NCBI GenBank assembly: GCA_964517605.1
Contig: CAZFCE010000002.1
Coordinates: forward strand, 1 to 64,000
Direction: 5' to 3'
DNA length: 64,000 nt
From: J095 sp964517605
GTDB lineage: Bacteria; Chloroflexota; Anaerolineae; 4572-78; J111
A program made the position numbers and the translations under genes. Below are positions 49,237 to 58,028 of this stretch, piece by piece. The notes beneath the pieces are model-generated. The model was not told the DNA's origin. It worked only from the letters and a program-made list of their open reading frames with translations, and did not search any database. Positions within the stretch are counted from its first letter, which is position 1. Each line of letters begins with the position of its first letter.

Positions 49237-50164
49237 AACCTTGTTGCAAACGGGTAAGTACGGCTTGCAGTGATTCTTCGAGTGGGGCTTCAAATTGCAG
49301 CGGTTGGCCGGTGCGGGGGTGGTTAAACCCCAGCCGCCAGGCGTGCAAAAACTGGCGGGACACGCCCAGCGTGTTTTTCTTGCGCCCGTACACGGCATCG
49401 CCCACCACCGGGCATTTTAACCAGGCCAGATGCACCCGAATTTGGTGGGTACGGCCCGTTTCCAGGCCGATTTCTAGCAGGCTGTACCCGCCAAAAGTTT
49501 CTTTAACCCGGTAGTGCGTGCGCGAAGGTTTGCCATCAGCCAGGGGCGCAAATTTTTGCCGGTTGCGCGGGTCGCGCCCCAACGGCACATCAATAATGCC
49601 TTCCGGGGCTTCGGGCTGGCCAAAAACCAGCGCCAGATAAATTTTTTCAACGGCGTGCGCTTTAAACTGATGTTTTAAATTCTGTAGCGCTGCGGGGGTG
49701 CGGGCTACCACAATCAACCCGGAGGTGTCCTGATCCAACCGATGCACAATTCCGGGGCGCTGCGCCGCGTCGGCATCAGTTTGAGTCATTTGGGCCAGAT
49801 CGGGAAAACGGGCCAGCAGAGCGTTGACCAGCGTGCCGCCGGCGTGACCGTGAGCGGGATGCACCACCATATCGGCGCTTTTGTTGATAACAATCAGGTC
49901 GCTATCGGCAAAAACAATCTCCAGAGGGATATTCTCCGGCGTTAGTTCTGGGGGCGGCGGCGGGGCTAGCTGCACCACAATAACCTCGCCCGGTTGAACA
50001 ATGGTGCTGGGTTTAGCCGGAGAGCCGGAAACCAGCACATCCTGCTGCTGAATTAATTTTTTGATGTGAGTGCGGGAAAAATCGGGAAGCTGTAGGGCTA
50101 AAAACTGATCGAGCCGGCTGCCCGGCTGGTCTACGTGCAGTTGAAGGGTGTGCGGTGTGGTCAT
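49235..50164 (-). CDS. RluA-family pseudouridine synthase (RluD-like)
   Basis: A 309-residue enzyme that isomerises uridine to pseudouridine in rRNA. N-terminal S4 RNA-binding domain (about 15-65: RLDQFLALQLPDFSRTHIKKLIQQQDVLV), then the catalytic domain with D144 in GIVHRLDQDTSGL, plus VVHPAHG and GRTHQIRVHLAW. The RluD type (23S helix 69) is the best guess from the S4 domain and size, but RluC-like roles are possible. The gene is two bases downstream of the small basic protein gene, in an lspA operon. Confidence 0.94.
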   Translation of the reverse strand: MTTPHTLQLHVDQPGSRLDQFLALQLPDFSRTHIKKLIQQQDVLVSGSPAKPSTIVQPGEVIVVQLAPPPPPELTPENIPLEIVFADSDLIVINKSADMVVHPAHGHAGGTLVNALLARFPDLAQMTQTDADAAQRPGIVHRLDQDTSGLIVVARTPAALQNLKHQFKAHAVEKIYLALVFGQPEAPEGIIDVPLGRDPRNRQKFAPLADGKPSRTHYRVKETFGGYSLLEIGLETGRTHQIRVHLAWLKCPVVGDAVYGRKKNTLGVSRQFLHAWRLGFNHPRTGQPLQFEAPLEESLQAVLTRLQQG

Positions 50165-50165
50165 T

Positions 50166-50447
50166 TTATGGCTGTTGTTTGTGGCGGGCTTTATTGAGGG
50201 CGTGCATGGCCACGCTGGATTGAGGCCCGCCGGCTCTGTCGAAGGCGCGCCGCCGCTGGGTGAGGCGGTGTTCCTGCAACACTTTTACCGGTAGCGACCA
50301 CCGGTCGGGGCGGGCGGCGACCCGCCGGCGAAAGCCAAATACACGTTGGCGCACCTGGCGGCCTAAAGTTGAAATTTTTTGGCTGTAAGTAGTAATTTTG
50401 GCAAAAATAGCGTTTTTAAACGTTGGCGAATTTTCTTGATCAGTCAC
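50166..50447 (-). CDS. Small basic hypothetical protein within the lspA operon
   Basis: A 93-residue protein rich in Arg/Lys (RQVRQRVFGFRRRVAARPDRW, EHRLTQRRRAFDRAGG). The GTG start lies inside the lspA stop region (8-bp overlap) with GGAGA upstream, and the stop is next to the pseudouridine synthase start. The tight packing supports it being real, though its protein style is unusual. No family recognised; nucleic-acid binding is possible from the charge. Confidence 0.55.
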   Translation of the reverse strand: MTDQENSPTFKNAIFAKITTYSQKISTLGRQVRQRVFGFRRRVAARPDRWSLPVKVLQEHRLTQRRRAFDRAGGPQSSVAMHALNKARHKQQP

Positions 50448-50928
50448 CGATTTTCTCCTGCAAAATCCTTGTTAAATCTGATGAGTTTTCTTCTAGCCAG
50501 AAATAATAGGCCAAAATTGCAACTCCCAGAAGAATGGCCACGTCGGCAAGGTTGAAGATTGGCCAAAACCCAATATCCACAAAATCCACCACCGACCCGC
50601 GCCAAATGCGATCCGACAGATTGCCCAGCGCGCCACCCAATTGTAACCCCAAACTCAGCCGCACCCAAAAACTCTCTACCGGCAGCCGGCTGTGAAACAG
50701 TACAATCCCCACTACCACCATTACCGCCGCCGCCATAAAAATTGCGCCCAGCCGGGGAAACATTCCAAAAGCCGCGCCAGAGTTGGTGATATGCGTAAAC
50801 CGGAACAATCTGGCAATTTCGGGCGAAAGGCTCCACCACTCCCACAGGGGCAGGTACTTGATTACCAGAAATTTGGTAATCTGGTCACAAGTGTAAATAA
50901 CCAGCGCAATCCCCAGAATTACGGGCAA
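50440..50928 (-). CDS. lspA: Lipoprotein signal peptidase (signal peptidase II)
   Basis: A 162-residue aspartic membrane protease that removes prolipoprotein signal peptides. Four hydrophobic helices are visible. The catalytic aspartates are D106 (GALGNLSDRIWRG) and D129 (FNLADVAI); the NSGAAFGMF motif is conserved. It starts at TTG 50928; no ATG or GTG lies upstream before an in-frame stop. It heads an operon with a small basic protein and a pseudouridine synthase, a common bacterial order (lspA-rluD). Confidence 0.95.
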   Translation of the reverse strand: MPVILGIALVIYTCDQITKFLVIKYLPLWEWWSLSPEIARLFRFTHITNSGAAFGMFPRLGAIFMAAAVMVVVGIVLFHSRLPVESFWVRLSLGLQLGGALGNLSDRIWRGSVVDFVDIGFWPIFNLADVAILLGVAILAYYFWLEENSSDLTRILQEKIGD

Positions 50929-51125
50929 TATTATTTTTCTTTGGGGTAAGGTAGGTACGATGCTAATAATCGGATTGCTCCCAACGGTTTAATTGTAGCT
51001 TACTCTGCTGAAAACTTCAACAAGAAAATGCTCCTATTGAGCATAATTACATAAACCACCGGCAAATTGAGTGCTTGTTGGAGCGTTTGGCAAGCTGATG
51101 ATAATCCTTGGTGCTGGTTATAAAA

Positions 51126-51185
51126 TTGTGAGATGGTGGGTTACGATTATAATCCAGGCGTAATCTGGTTGCGGGTGGATTACGC
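51126..51185 (+). promoter_or_regulatory. Promoter and 5' hairpin of the acetyltransferase operon
   Basis: In the 322-bp divergent gap 50929-51250, a -35 TTGTGA (51126-51131), a 16-bp spacer and TATAAT (51148-51153) predict a start near 51160. The leader would begin with the inverted repeat GCGTAATC/GATTACGC (51158-51165/51178-51185). A GGAGG at about 51221 lies too far from the ATG to serve it. Nothing else is seen in the gap. Confidence 0.5.
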
Positions 51186-51250
51186 TCAAACGCAACCGGC
51201 GACAACACCAACACCAACCCGGAGGACAAGACTCGATAATTGAGAAATTT

Positions 51251-51901
51251 ATGGAAACCAACGCGCTTAAACGAAATTTACTCCTCTATGGCTGTGGTTC
51301 TGATTTGATTGTGGATTTTATTGAACTATGTTTGAAAAATAACATCGAAGTAGAATCCATTATTAATAATCTGGGCATTGCCCCTAACCCCGATCTGGAA
51401 TCAATTCCGGTGGCAACTTATGATTTTGCAAAAGAGCAGCCTCCCTTTTTGGTGCCTTTGTTTACTCCCCGCAATCGTTATTTGGCCAGCCAGGAAGCGT
51501 TGGAACATCATTTAACGCCATTTGGTTTGTTGAGCGACAGAAATAACGATTTGCCCATTAAGTTTACCCACGGCGTTGGTTGTTTTATCAACAAAAGAGT
51601 GGTGATTGGCTCCCATAGCCGGTTAGGTGATTATGTTCTTATCAATCGCGGCGCTTGCCTGGGGCATCACCTGGTTTTGGAAGATTATGTATCCATTGGC
51701 CCCGGCGTTGTCACCGGCGGAGGTGTAACGGTGAAGACCGGCGCTCTCGTTGGAACCGGCGCGGTTATTTTGCCGAGCATCACCATCGGCGAACATGCCG
51801 TGGTGGGGGCCGGCGCTGTTGTAACAAAAAATGTTAACGGGCATTCGGTTGTAATGGGCAACCCGGCCAAGCACATCAGGATTAACGAAAATGCGTTTTG
51901 A
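51251..51901 (+). CDS. NeuD/PglD-type acyltransferase (left-handed beta-helix)
   Basis: A 216-residue sugar O- or N-acetyltransferase. The N-terminal ~75 residues form a small Rossmann-like domain (NLLLYGCGSDLIVDFIELC), followed by hexapeptide repeats of a left-handed beta-helix (VVIGSHSRLGDYVLINRGACLGHH..., TVKTGALVGTGAVILPSITIGEHAVVGAGAVVTKNV). The conserved His near GACLGHH is the likely base. It transfers acetyl from acetyl-CoA to a surface sugar. It overlaps the next gene by 11 bp. Confidence 0.9.
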   Translation: METNALKRNLLLYGCGSDLIVDFIELCLKNNIEVESIINNLGIAPNPDLESIPVATYDFAKEQPPFLVPLFTPRNRYLASQEALEHHLTPFGLLSDRNNDLPIKFTHGVGCFINKRVVIGSHSRLGDYVLINRGACLGHHLVLEDYVSIGPGVVTGGGVTVKTGALVGTGAVILPSITIGEHAVVGAGAVVTKNVNGHSVVMGNPAKHIRINENAF

Positions 51902-52850
51902 TTTCTGGAAAAAGTGGCTTTGTGGTGCGAACAGGCTTTTTTGTAATGTTTGGAGTCCTGCCCGGGGTGGGTCTGGAAATATTTACGCAGCAAAGGTAAC
52001 AAAGCCCAAAATTCATCTGTATACAATTTGTTGGAACGAAGAATATATGCTCAAATATTTCTTCGATTACTACGATCAATGGGTTGACCGTTACGTTTTT
52101 TTTGATGATGGATCTACCGATCAAACCCTTGATATTTTAGAAAAACATCCGCGGGTAGAGATCAGGCATCTTCCAGGTTTTAATAACATCGATTCTTATA
52201 TTTTAGCGGCCCAAAATACGCAAAATAACTGCTGGAAAGAGAGCCGGGGGGTGGCCGATTGGGTAATCATTACCGCGGTGGATGAATTTCTCTATGTTCC
52301 CGATTTGAAGTCATATTTGGTTGATTGCGCTCAAAAGGGGATAACCGCCATTCCCGCGTTGGGCTTTCAAATGATTTCCGGCACGCTCCCCTCATCGGGC
52401 CAGAATTTGCCGGAACTTGTTAAACGCGGTTGCCCCTGGCCGGAGATGAATAAATTAAGCTTGTTTAACCCCAACAAAATTACTAAAACAAACTTTGGGC
52501 CGGGTAGGCACGTGGCAAAACCGGCTGGTGAAGTAAAATACCCGGCCAAAGACGCCTTGTTGCTTCTCCATTATAAATACCTGTCATTTGAATACACCTT
52601 TAACCGCCACGCCGAGTTGCAGCAAAAATTACGGGCGGTGGATAAAGCGCACAAATGGGGGCATCAGTACGGTTGGACAAAAGAGCAATTCAAACGCGAA
52701 TGGGATTATTTTGAGCAAAATTCCGTAGAAAATATTTTTTCAAATGATTACGACCCTGATTTGGAACACCCCATTGTTAAACGGTGGTGGCACAATGTTG
52801 TTAGCAGAAGGATAAGTCAAATTGGATATAAACTCCCCACTCGTTATTAA
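51891..52850 (+). CDS. GT2-like glycosyltransferase
   Basis: A 319-residue protein with a GT-A nucleotide-sugar fold: KIHLYTICWNEEYMLKYF at the start, VFFDDGSTDQTLDILE, and a DxD-like VDEF metal site (VIITAVDEFLYV). This resembles the Glyco_tranf_2_4 subgroup of processive-lacking sugar transferases. There is no membrane segment. The donor and acceptor are unknown. Overlaps of 11 bp upstream and 29 bp downstream show a compact unit with the acetyltransferase and the BKACE enzyme, suggesting one surface-glycan or modified-sugar pathway. Confidence 0.87.
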   Translation: MRFDFWKKWLCGANRLFCNVWSPARGGSGNIYAAKVTKPKIHLYTICWNEEYMLKYFFDYYDQWVDRYVFFDDGSTDQTLDILEKHPRVEIRHLPGFNNIDSYILAAQNTQNNCWKESRGVADWVIITAVDEFLYVPDLKSYLVDCAQKGITAIPALGFQMISGTLPSSGQNLPELVKRGCPWPEMNKLSLFNPNKITKTNFGPGRHVAKPAGEVKYPAKDALLLLHYKYLSFEYTFNRHAELQQKLRAVDKAHKWGHQYGWTKEQFKREWDYFEQNSVENIFSNDYDPDLEHPIVKRWWHNVVSRRISQIGYKLPTRY

Positions 52851-53673
52851 TCTGGCTTTAACCGGAATGGTGCCGCACCGCCGGGATAATCCTCATCTGC
52901 CGGTTACGCCGGATGAGATTGCGGCAGACGCGCAAAGATGTTATCAAGCCGGCGCTCGGGTTTTTCATATTCACGCCCGCGACAAAGATGAAGAACCGGT
53001 GTATCACCGGGAAGTGTTTGCCGAGATTATCCAGAAGATAAGGCAAAACATTCCCGATGCGATTATTTGCGCCACCACCAGCGGCCGTAAGCACAAACGC
53101 TTTGAAGAGCGCAGCGATGTGCTGGCTCTGGATGGAGACCTTAAACCTGATCTGGCCTCATTGACGCTCGGTTCGTTAAACTTCCCCAAACAAGCCTCGG
53201 TGAATGACCCGGAAATGATAACCAAACTGGCCATGCGCATGGCCGAACGCGGTATTGTTCCCGAAATTGAAATTTTTGATTTTGGCATGCTGGATTATGC
53301 TCATTACTTGATTGGCCGGGGAATATTAAAACCGCCCTTTGTCTTCAATCTTTTGCTTGGTTCTTTGGGTACGCTGTCTGCCACGCCGTTAAACCTGGCT
53401 TTGCTTGTTGAGCGATTGCCTGCCGGTTCGTTTTGGAGCGCGGCTGGCATTGGCCGGTTTCAATTTGCCACGAACGCGCTCGGAGTGGCCATGGGCGGCC
53501 AGGTGCGCACCGGCCTGGAGGATAATTTGTATATGGATGGCGAAAAGAGAGAACTGGCCAGCAACGAAAAGTTGGTACAACGGATCACTACTTATGCGCT
53601 GGCCCTGGGGCGGCGCGTTGCCACCACCGCCGAAGCCAGGCAAATGCTTGGGCTTACCGGTAAAACCGGGTAA
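52822..53673 (+). CDS. BKACE / 3-keto-5-aminohexanoate cleavage family protein
   Basis: TTG 52822 with AAGGA upstream gives 283 residues in a TIM barrel. Family motifs are VFHIHARD (zinc ligands H49 and H51), ICATTSGR, LASLTLGSLNFP, PEIEIFDFGM and the late MGGQVRTGLEDN with the zinc-binding Glu. BKACE enzymes condense a beta-keto acid with acetyl-CoA to give acetoacetate and a CoA ester. The substrate is undefined here. It is unusual to see it overlapping a glycosyltransferase gene by 29 bp. Confidence 0.92.
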   Translation: MDINSPLVINLALTGMVPHRRDNPHLPVTPDEIAADAQRCYQAGARVFHIHARDKDEEPVYHREVFAEIIQKIRQNIPDAIICATTSGRKHKRFEERSDVLALDGDLKPDLASLTLGSLNFPKQASVNDPEMITKLAMRMAERGIVPEIEIFDFGMLDYAHYLIGRGILKPPFVFNLLLGSLGTLSATPLNLALLVERLPAGSFWSAAGIGRFQFATNALGVAMGGQVRTGLEDNLYMDGEKRELASNEKLVQRITTYALALGRRVATTAEARQMLGLTGKTG

Positions 53674-53741
53674 TAATTTGTTAGGTTGCAATAAAAAAAT
53701 CGTATAATCCAAATTGTACGATATTTTTGTAGAGAATAAAA

Positions 53742-54365
53742 ATGAAAGAATCATTGCCAGAATTTTGGAGTTTTAACAGATTTAGAGATGCTTCTTTAAT
53801 TGAAACAGAAGATATATTGTGGGAAGGGCCATTTTCTTGGCCTGGATTTGAGCAAATAAACAATCTTATCCCAATTTCTGATATTGCTGGAGTTTATTTA
53901 TTTACGTTTGAATATAAAGATGGTTATATTCTACGGTCAGCAGGTCATACAAATTCAATGAAAAGGCGTTTTTCTCAGCATAAACGAGAATATATGTCTG
54001 GAAAGTATACGGTGCTGGATGTCAAATCTGCTAATAACGGGGAACGAAATGAAATATGGCATGGGTGGAACTATGCAAAAGAACATAAGGACGAATTTTT
54101 GCATCGTAAAGATTATATTTTAAAATCGGTGGAAAATGAACTTGCTTCATACAGATTATTTATAGCTGAAATTGCAGACAAACGAAAACAACAAAGAATT
54201 GAGTTTGCAATAATGCAAAATGCCTATATGTCAAAAGAACCGTGGGGAGATTTGGTAGATGGTGGAGCGGCTTTAAGAGGGAGATTTAGTTATGAAATGC
54301 CTATTGAAATAAGAAACATTTGTTCGTGCAAAATTTATGGAATACCTCAGATATTTGAAATATAA
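53742..54365 (+). CDS. GIY-YIG-like nuclease-fold protein, AT-rich
   Basis: A 207-residue protein with a probable GIY-YIG core: the GVYLFTFEYKDGYILRSAGHT stretch in the middle supplies the GVY and YIL (for GIY and YIG), followed by MKRRFSQHKREY with the family's Arg and His, and a Glu in RIEFAIMQNAY. Such domains cut DNA in homing endonucleases, repair or restriction systems. The coding sequence is clearly richer in A and T than its neighbours, and codon use differs, which suggests horizontal transfer. It has its own terminator. Specific role unknown. Confidence 0.65.
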   Translation: MKESLPEFWSFNRFRDASLIETEDILWEGPFSWPGFEQINNLIPISDIAGVYLFTFEYKDGYILRSAGHTNSMKRRFSQHKREYMSGKYTVLDVKSANNGERNEIWHGWNYAKEHKDEFLHRKDYILKSVENELASYRLFIAEIADKRKQQRIEFAIMQNAYMSKEPWGDLVDGGAALRGRFSYEMPIEIRNICSCKIYGIPQIFEI

Positions 54366-54392
54366 AAGCCCAAACACACGTTGGGCTTTTTT
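54364..54392 (+). terminator. Intrinsic terminator of the GIY-YIG-like gene
   Basis: AAAAGCCCAA (54364-54373) pairs with TTGGGCTTTT (54381-54390), followed by TT, directly overlapping the stop codon. Confidence 0.9.
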
Positions 54393-54455
54393 GTTGCTAT
54401 TTTGCATTAACCTTCCAGGTTCACCGTCGTAATTCAGTTGGCCGGCCAATCTATG

Positions 54456-57020
54456 TTAGCACTCGCTGTAGCCGCATTCGTGGCATTTTTTGCAGCCTTC
54501 AATGTGTAGCAGGCTGGCCGAGCCGCACCCGGGGCACAAATCGCCTTTGGGCATTAACAGCAGTTGTTTGGCAACTTCATCCTCGTCGGGCAGACCCGGC
54601 AAATCGCCGGTGGAGCTGATGCCCACATGTTCGGCCAGCACCTGGGCCACGGCATCGGGCATGCTCATTACCCGGTTTTTGCCAAAACCCTGCGCCCGCC
54701 CAGAGCCGATGCCGCGCAGTTGGGCCACAATATCCTGCACCCGCTCTTCCGGGGTGAGCGGGCTGGGCATCCGCAAAATCAGGCTGATGAGCCGGCCCAG
54801 CCCTTCGGCGTCGGCGGCGACATCGCTGCCAACCTTGCCCACATTGATGAACACTTCAAACGGCTCTTTGTTGCCGCCGCCGTTGGCGTTCACGGTGATG
54901 TAAGCCGTGCCGATGGGCGTGTTTTTGCGGTAGGTGTTGCCGTGCAGCGTGGCCGGCCTGGCCCGCCATTTAACTTCCGGGGCCGCCGGTTTTTTGGAGG
55001 CTTCGGCTTTGTCCTGGTCTTCTTTTTTCAGGCTGAGTACCTGCTCGTTGCGGGAGCCATCGCGGTAAATGGTGCCACCCTTGCAGCCCAAATCGTACAT
55101 TAATTCGTACAATTCGCGGGTTTGTTCAATGGTGTAAGAGTTGGGCGCGTTGCAGGTTTTGCTGATGCTGGTATCAACCCAGCGCTGAATGGCGGCCTGC
55201 ACCCGCACGTGTTCTTCCGGGCTTAAATCCATCGCGGTGACAAAATAGGCCGGCAGCGGCTTGCCGGGGTGCTGCGTGGCCCATTCTTCGTACACTTTTA
55301 CCCGTTCTTCGTGGGTGCCCATGCGCCCTTTGCGTTGAAAACTCCAAAAATAAAAGGGTTCGATGCCGGTGCTGGTGTTCACCATAGTGCCGGTGGTGCC
55401 GGTGGGCGCCTGGGTGAGCAGCGTCACATTGCGAATGCCTTTTTGGTGCACGGCTTGCTGCACGTGTTCCGGCATGGCCTGCATAAAACCGCTCTGCAAA
55501 AACAAATCGGCGTTAAAATTGGGGAAAGCGCCCTTTTCGGCGGCGTAATCCGCCGAAGCCAGATAAGCCTCAACGGCGATGAACTGGTACAGTTCGTCCA
55601 GAAACTCCTGGCTTTGCGGGCTGCCGTAACGGATTTTCAGGCGGATTAGCATTTCGGCCAGGCCCATAGTGCCCAAACCCACGCGCCGCTCGCCGCGCTG
55701 CTGTTTTTCGTTTTCTTCAAAGAAGTAGGGCGTGTTTTCGATGACGTTATCCAAAAAACGCACTGCGTAACGCACGGCGCTGCGCAGGTTGGGCCAGTCA
55801 ACCTGCCCATCCCGCACAAATTTGGCCAGGTTGATGGCGCCCAGATTGCACACGCCCCAGGCCGGCAAGCCCTGTTCGCCGCAGGGATTGGTGCACAAAA
55901 TGGGGGCGTAGTACCAGGAATTGCTCATTTTGTTGTAGCGTTCCATAAAAAATACGCCCGGTTCGGCGCTGGCCCACGCGCTTTCAATGATGCTGTTCCA
56001 CACATCGCGGGCTTTTACGGTTTTGTGAACCACCACCGGCAGCCCTTTGGCCTGCCATGCGGCCAGATTACCGTCCCACAACTGGTCGTAATTGGGGGCG
56101 CTGGTATCGGGAAAAACCAAATCCCAATCGGCGTTGGCTTTGACTGCCGCCATAAAATCATCGGTGATGCCCACGCTGATGTTGGCGTTGGTAATGCGGT
56201 TCATCTGGCGTTTGCTGCCGATAAATTCCAGCACGTCGGGATGCCACACGTTCATAATCAGCATCAACGCGCCGCGCCGGCTGCCGCCCTGTTCAATCAG
56301 GCCGGTGACAAAGCTGTACAACTCGCCCCAACTCACCGAGCCGCTGGAACGGCCATTTACGCCGCGCACGTAGGCGTGGTGCGGGCGCAGGCTGGAAATG
56401 TTAATGCCCACGCCGCCGCCCCGCGACATAATTTCGGTCATTTGGGTGAGGGTGTCCATAATGCCGCCCCGGCTGTCCTTGGGGCTGGGGATAACGTAGC
56501 AGTTGTAGTAGGTCAGGTTTTGTTCGGTGCCGGCCGTGGTGAGAATGCGCCCGCCGGGCACAAATTTCCAGTCATCCAGCAGCCAGCGAAAGTTTTTTTG
56601 CCATTCGGACTGCTTGGCCGGGAGTTCCATTTCGGCCAGGCCGCGTGCCACCCGATCCAGCATTTGCTCCGGGCGGGTTTCGAGCGGTTTGTCAATGTGT
56701 TCCAGCGTGCGCTCCACCACATCGCCGTCGCGCAATTCGATGGTTGCGGTTTTGTCGTTCAGGGCGGTCACGGTGCCCAGTTCGCGCTGGCCGGTTTCCA
56801 GGTTAATGGCCACTATTACCAAATCGCCCACGGTTACGGATTCTTTTTTGCCGTCTTTCAGGGCGTAACGGTCTAAAAAAATTTTTTCCCCCAAATCGTT
56901 GAGATAGTTGGCCGGGGTGGGCGCAACCGGATTGATTGGATGATGAGTGCCGTTGGTGTGGGGTTCTGGCTGGATAATGATGGATGGTGCTTCAACGGCA
57001 GGTGCATTTTTGGGTGCCAT
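54456..57020 (-). CDS. nrdJ: Adenosylcobalamin-dependent ribonucleotide reductase (class II) with N-terminal insert
   Basis: An 854-residue enzyme that makes deoxyribonucleotides using vitamin B12. The first redox Cys is C174 (LTYYNCYVIP); the finger-loop has CTNPCGEQGLPAWGVCNLGAINL; PTGTTGTMVNTSTGIEP is the family signature. The C-terminal part carries a TSCPD-like domain and a zinc tail (CPGCG, CKKCHECGYSEC) that holds the reducing cysteines. Between FLDRYALKDGKKE and LETRPEQML about 52 residues (61-112) form an extra SH3-like beta domain not usual in the family. It follows nrdR and is likely controlled by it. Confidence 0.96.
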   Translation of the reverse strand: MAPKNAPAVEAPSIIIQPEPHTNGTHHPINPVAPTPANYLNDLGEKIFLDRYALKDGKKESVTVGDLVIVAINLETGQRELGTVTALNDKTATIELRDGDVVERTLEHIDKPLETRPEQMLDRVARGLAEMELPAKQSEWQKNFRWLLDDWKFVPGGRILTTAGTEQNLTYYNCYVIPSPKDSRGGIMDTLTQMTEIMSRGGGVGINISSLRPHHAYVRGVNGRSSGSVSWGELYSFVTGLIEQGGSRRGALMLIMNVWHPDVLEFIGSKRQMNRITNANISVGITDDFMAAVKANADWDLVFPDTSAPNYDQLWDGNLAAWQAKGLPVVVHKTVKARDVWNSIIESAWASAEPGVFFMERYNKMSNSWYYAPILCTNPCGEQGLPAWGVCNLGAINLAKFVRDGQVDWPNLRSAVRYAVRFLDNVIENTPYFFEENEKQQRGERRVGLGTMGLAEMLIRLKIRYGSPQSQEFLDELYQFIAVEAYLASADYAAEKGAFPNFNADLFLQSGFMQAMPEHVQQAVHQKGIRNVTLLTQAPTGTTGTMVNTSTGIEPFYFWSFQRKGRMGTHEERVKVYEEWATQHPGKPLPAYFVTAMDLSPEEHVRVQAAIQRWVDTSISKTCNAPNSYTIEQTRELYELMYDLGCKGGTIYRDGSRNEQVLSLKKEDQDKAEASKKPAAPEVKWRARPATLHGNTYRKNTPIGTAYITVNANGGGNKEPFEVFINVGKVGSDVAADAEGLGRLISLILRMPSPLTPEERVQDIVAQLRGIGSGRAQGFGKNRVMSMPDAVAQVLAEHVGISSTGDLPGLPDEDEVAKQLLLMPKGDLCPGCGSASLLHIEGCKKCHECGYSEC

Positions 57021-57088
57021 GTATTTTCTCTCCGTAAAAATTTGTAAATGGACGGGCGCTGTTGCCTCGGCCCGATGATTTGCGCGGT

Positions 57089-57595
57089 TTATTTATCTTC
57101 CATTGGAAGCGGAATTTGATTTTTTAGCTCCTGTTCGCGCCGTTTACGGGCCAGCAGGTGCTCAATTTCGTCGGCCATGCTGCCCACATCCTGAAAGCGC
57201 CGGTACACCGACGCAAAACGCACAAAAGCCACGTCGTCAATATCGCGCAGGTGTTCCATCACCATTTCGCCCACCACCTGCCCGTCAATCTCGCTTTTGT
57301 TCAGCGCGTACAGCTTGGCCTCGATGTCCTGAGCGGCGGCTTCAATGGCGGCGCTGGACACCGCTCGTTTTGAGCAGGCAATGCGCATGCTTTTAACTAA
57401 TTTTTCGCGGTCAAATTCTTCGCGGCGACCATCGCGCTTAATCACCAACAGGTTCATCGAGGCAACGCGCTCGTAGGTGGTAAAGCGCTGGCTGCACTGG
57501 TCGCATTCACGGCGGCGGCGGATGCCGTCGGAGACTTCGCGGGTGTCAATCACCCGAATACGGTTACTGCTGGCGCCACAATAAGGACATTTCAT
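57089..57595 (-). CDS. nrdR: Transcriptional repressor NrdR
   Basis: ATG 57595 gives 168 residues (an upstream ATG at 57655 would add an uncharacteristic extension). Zinc ribbon C3-x2-C6 and C31-x2-C34, followed by the ATP-cone (VIKRDGRREEFDREKLVKSM...), whose nucleotide state controls repression of reductase genes. The gene lies 69 bp upstream of nrdJ on the same strand, and two NrdR boxes overlap its own promoter region, so autoregulation and control of nrdJ are likely. Confidence 0.97.
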   Translation of the reverse strand: MKCPYCGASSNRIRVIDTREVSDGIRRRRECDQCSQRFTTYERVASMNLLVIKRDGRREEFDREKLVKSMRIACSKRAVSSAAIEAAAQDIEAKLYALNKSEIDGQVVGEMVMEHLRDIDDVAFVRFASVYRRFQDVGSMADEIEHLLARKRREQELKNQIPLPMEDK

Positions 57596-57840
57596 GGGAT
57601 AAACTCCAACTTTACATAATAAAATGGCGTCCGGGCGAACATTTTCCCGGATCACCTGAATTAATCAGGTTATCTACTAAACCCAAAAAACCTGTATTTT
57701 ATCTAAAATGAATCAAGGGGTGCTGCCTGGGGATAAAACCGGCTACAAAAATTTTTAACCAGCCATAAGTTTGCGAAATTCGACCTGTACCAGCTTCGCT
57801 CATTTCAAGCCTGTAACTCGACATAATTCTGTGCGTGTAA

Positions 57841-57887
57841 CCACTATATATTGTGGTGGTGGGTACTGTTGCACAACATATTGTAGG
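57841..57887. promoter_or_regulatory. Pair of NrdR boxes
   Basis: CCACTATATATTGTGG (57841-57856) and CACAACATATTGTAGG (57872-57887) match the ACACWATATATWGTG-type NrdR consensus and start 31 bp apart (three helical turns), the usual spacing of functional pairs. They lie just downstream of the promoter start point. Confidence 0.9.
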
Positions 57888-57900
57888 TGAAAGCAAGTTC

Positions 57901-57929
57901 AGTATACACCCAAATGACGGAGTTGACAA
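57901..57929 (-). promoter_or_regulatory. Promoter of nrdR-nrdJ
   Basis: On the minus strand, -35 TTGTCA (57924-57929), 17-bp spacer, -10 TATACT (57901-57906). The start near 57894 places both NrdR boxes at about +7 to +53, a classic repressor position. The rest of the 433-bp gap 57596-58028 is A/T-rich without another gene. Confidence 0.8.
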
Positions 57930-58028
57930 GGGGAATCAAAAGCGGAAAACCTTAAAATGTCACCTGGATTGACTAATCCAACTTGACATAAGCGACAAAA
58001 ATTGCCACGCTTTTTGCCGCCGTGATGC

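Noticed and set aside
57699..57929. 76-codon minus-strand frame upstream of nrdR
   Set aside because: It covers the promoter and both NrdR boxes and has no coding character.
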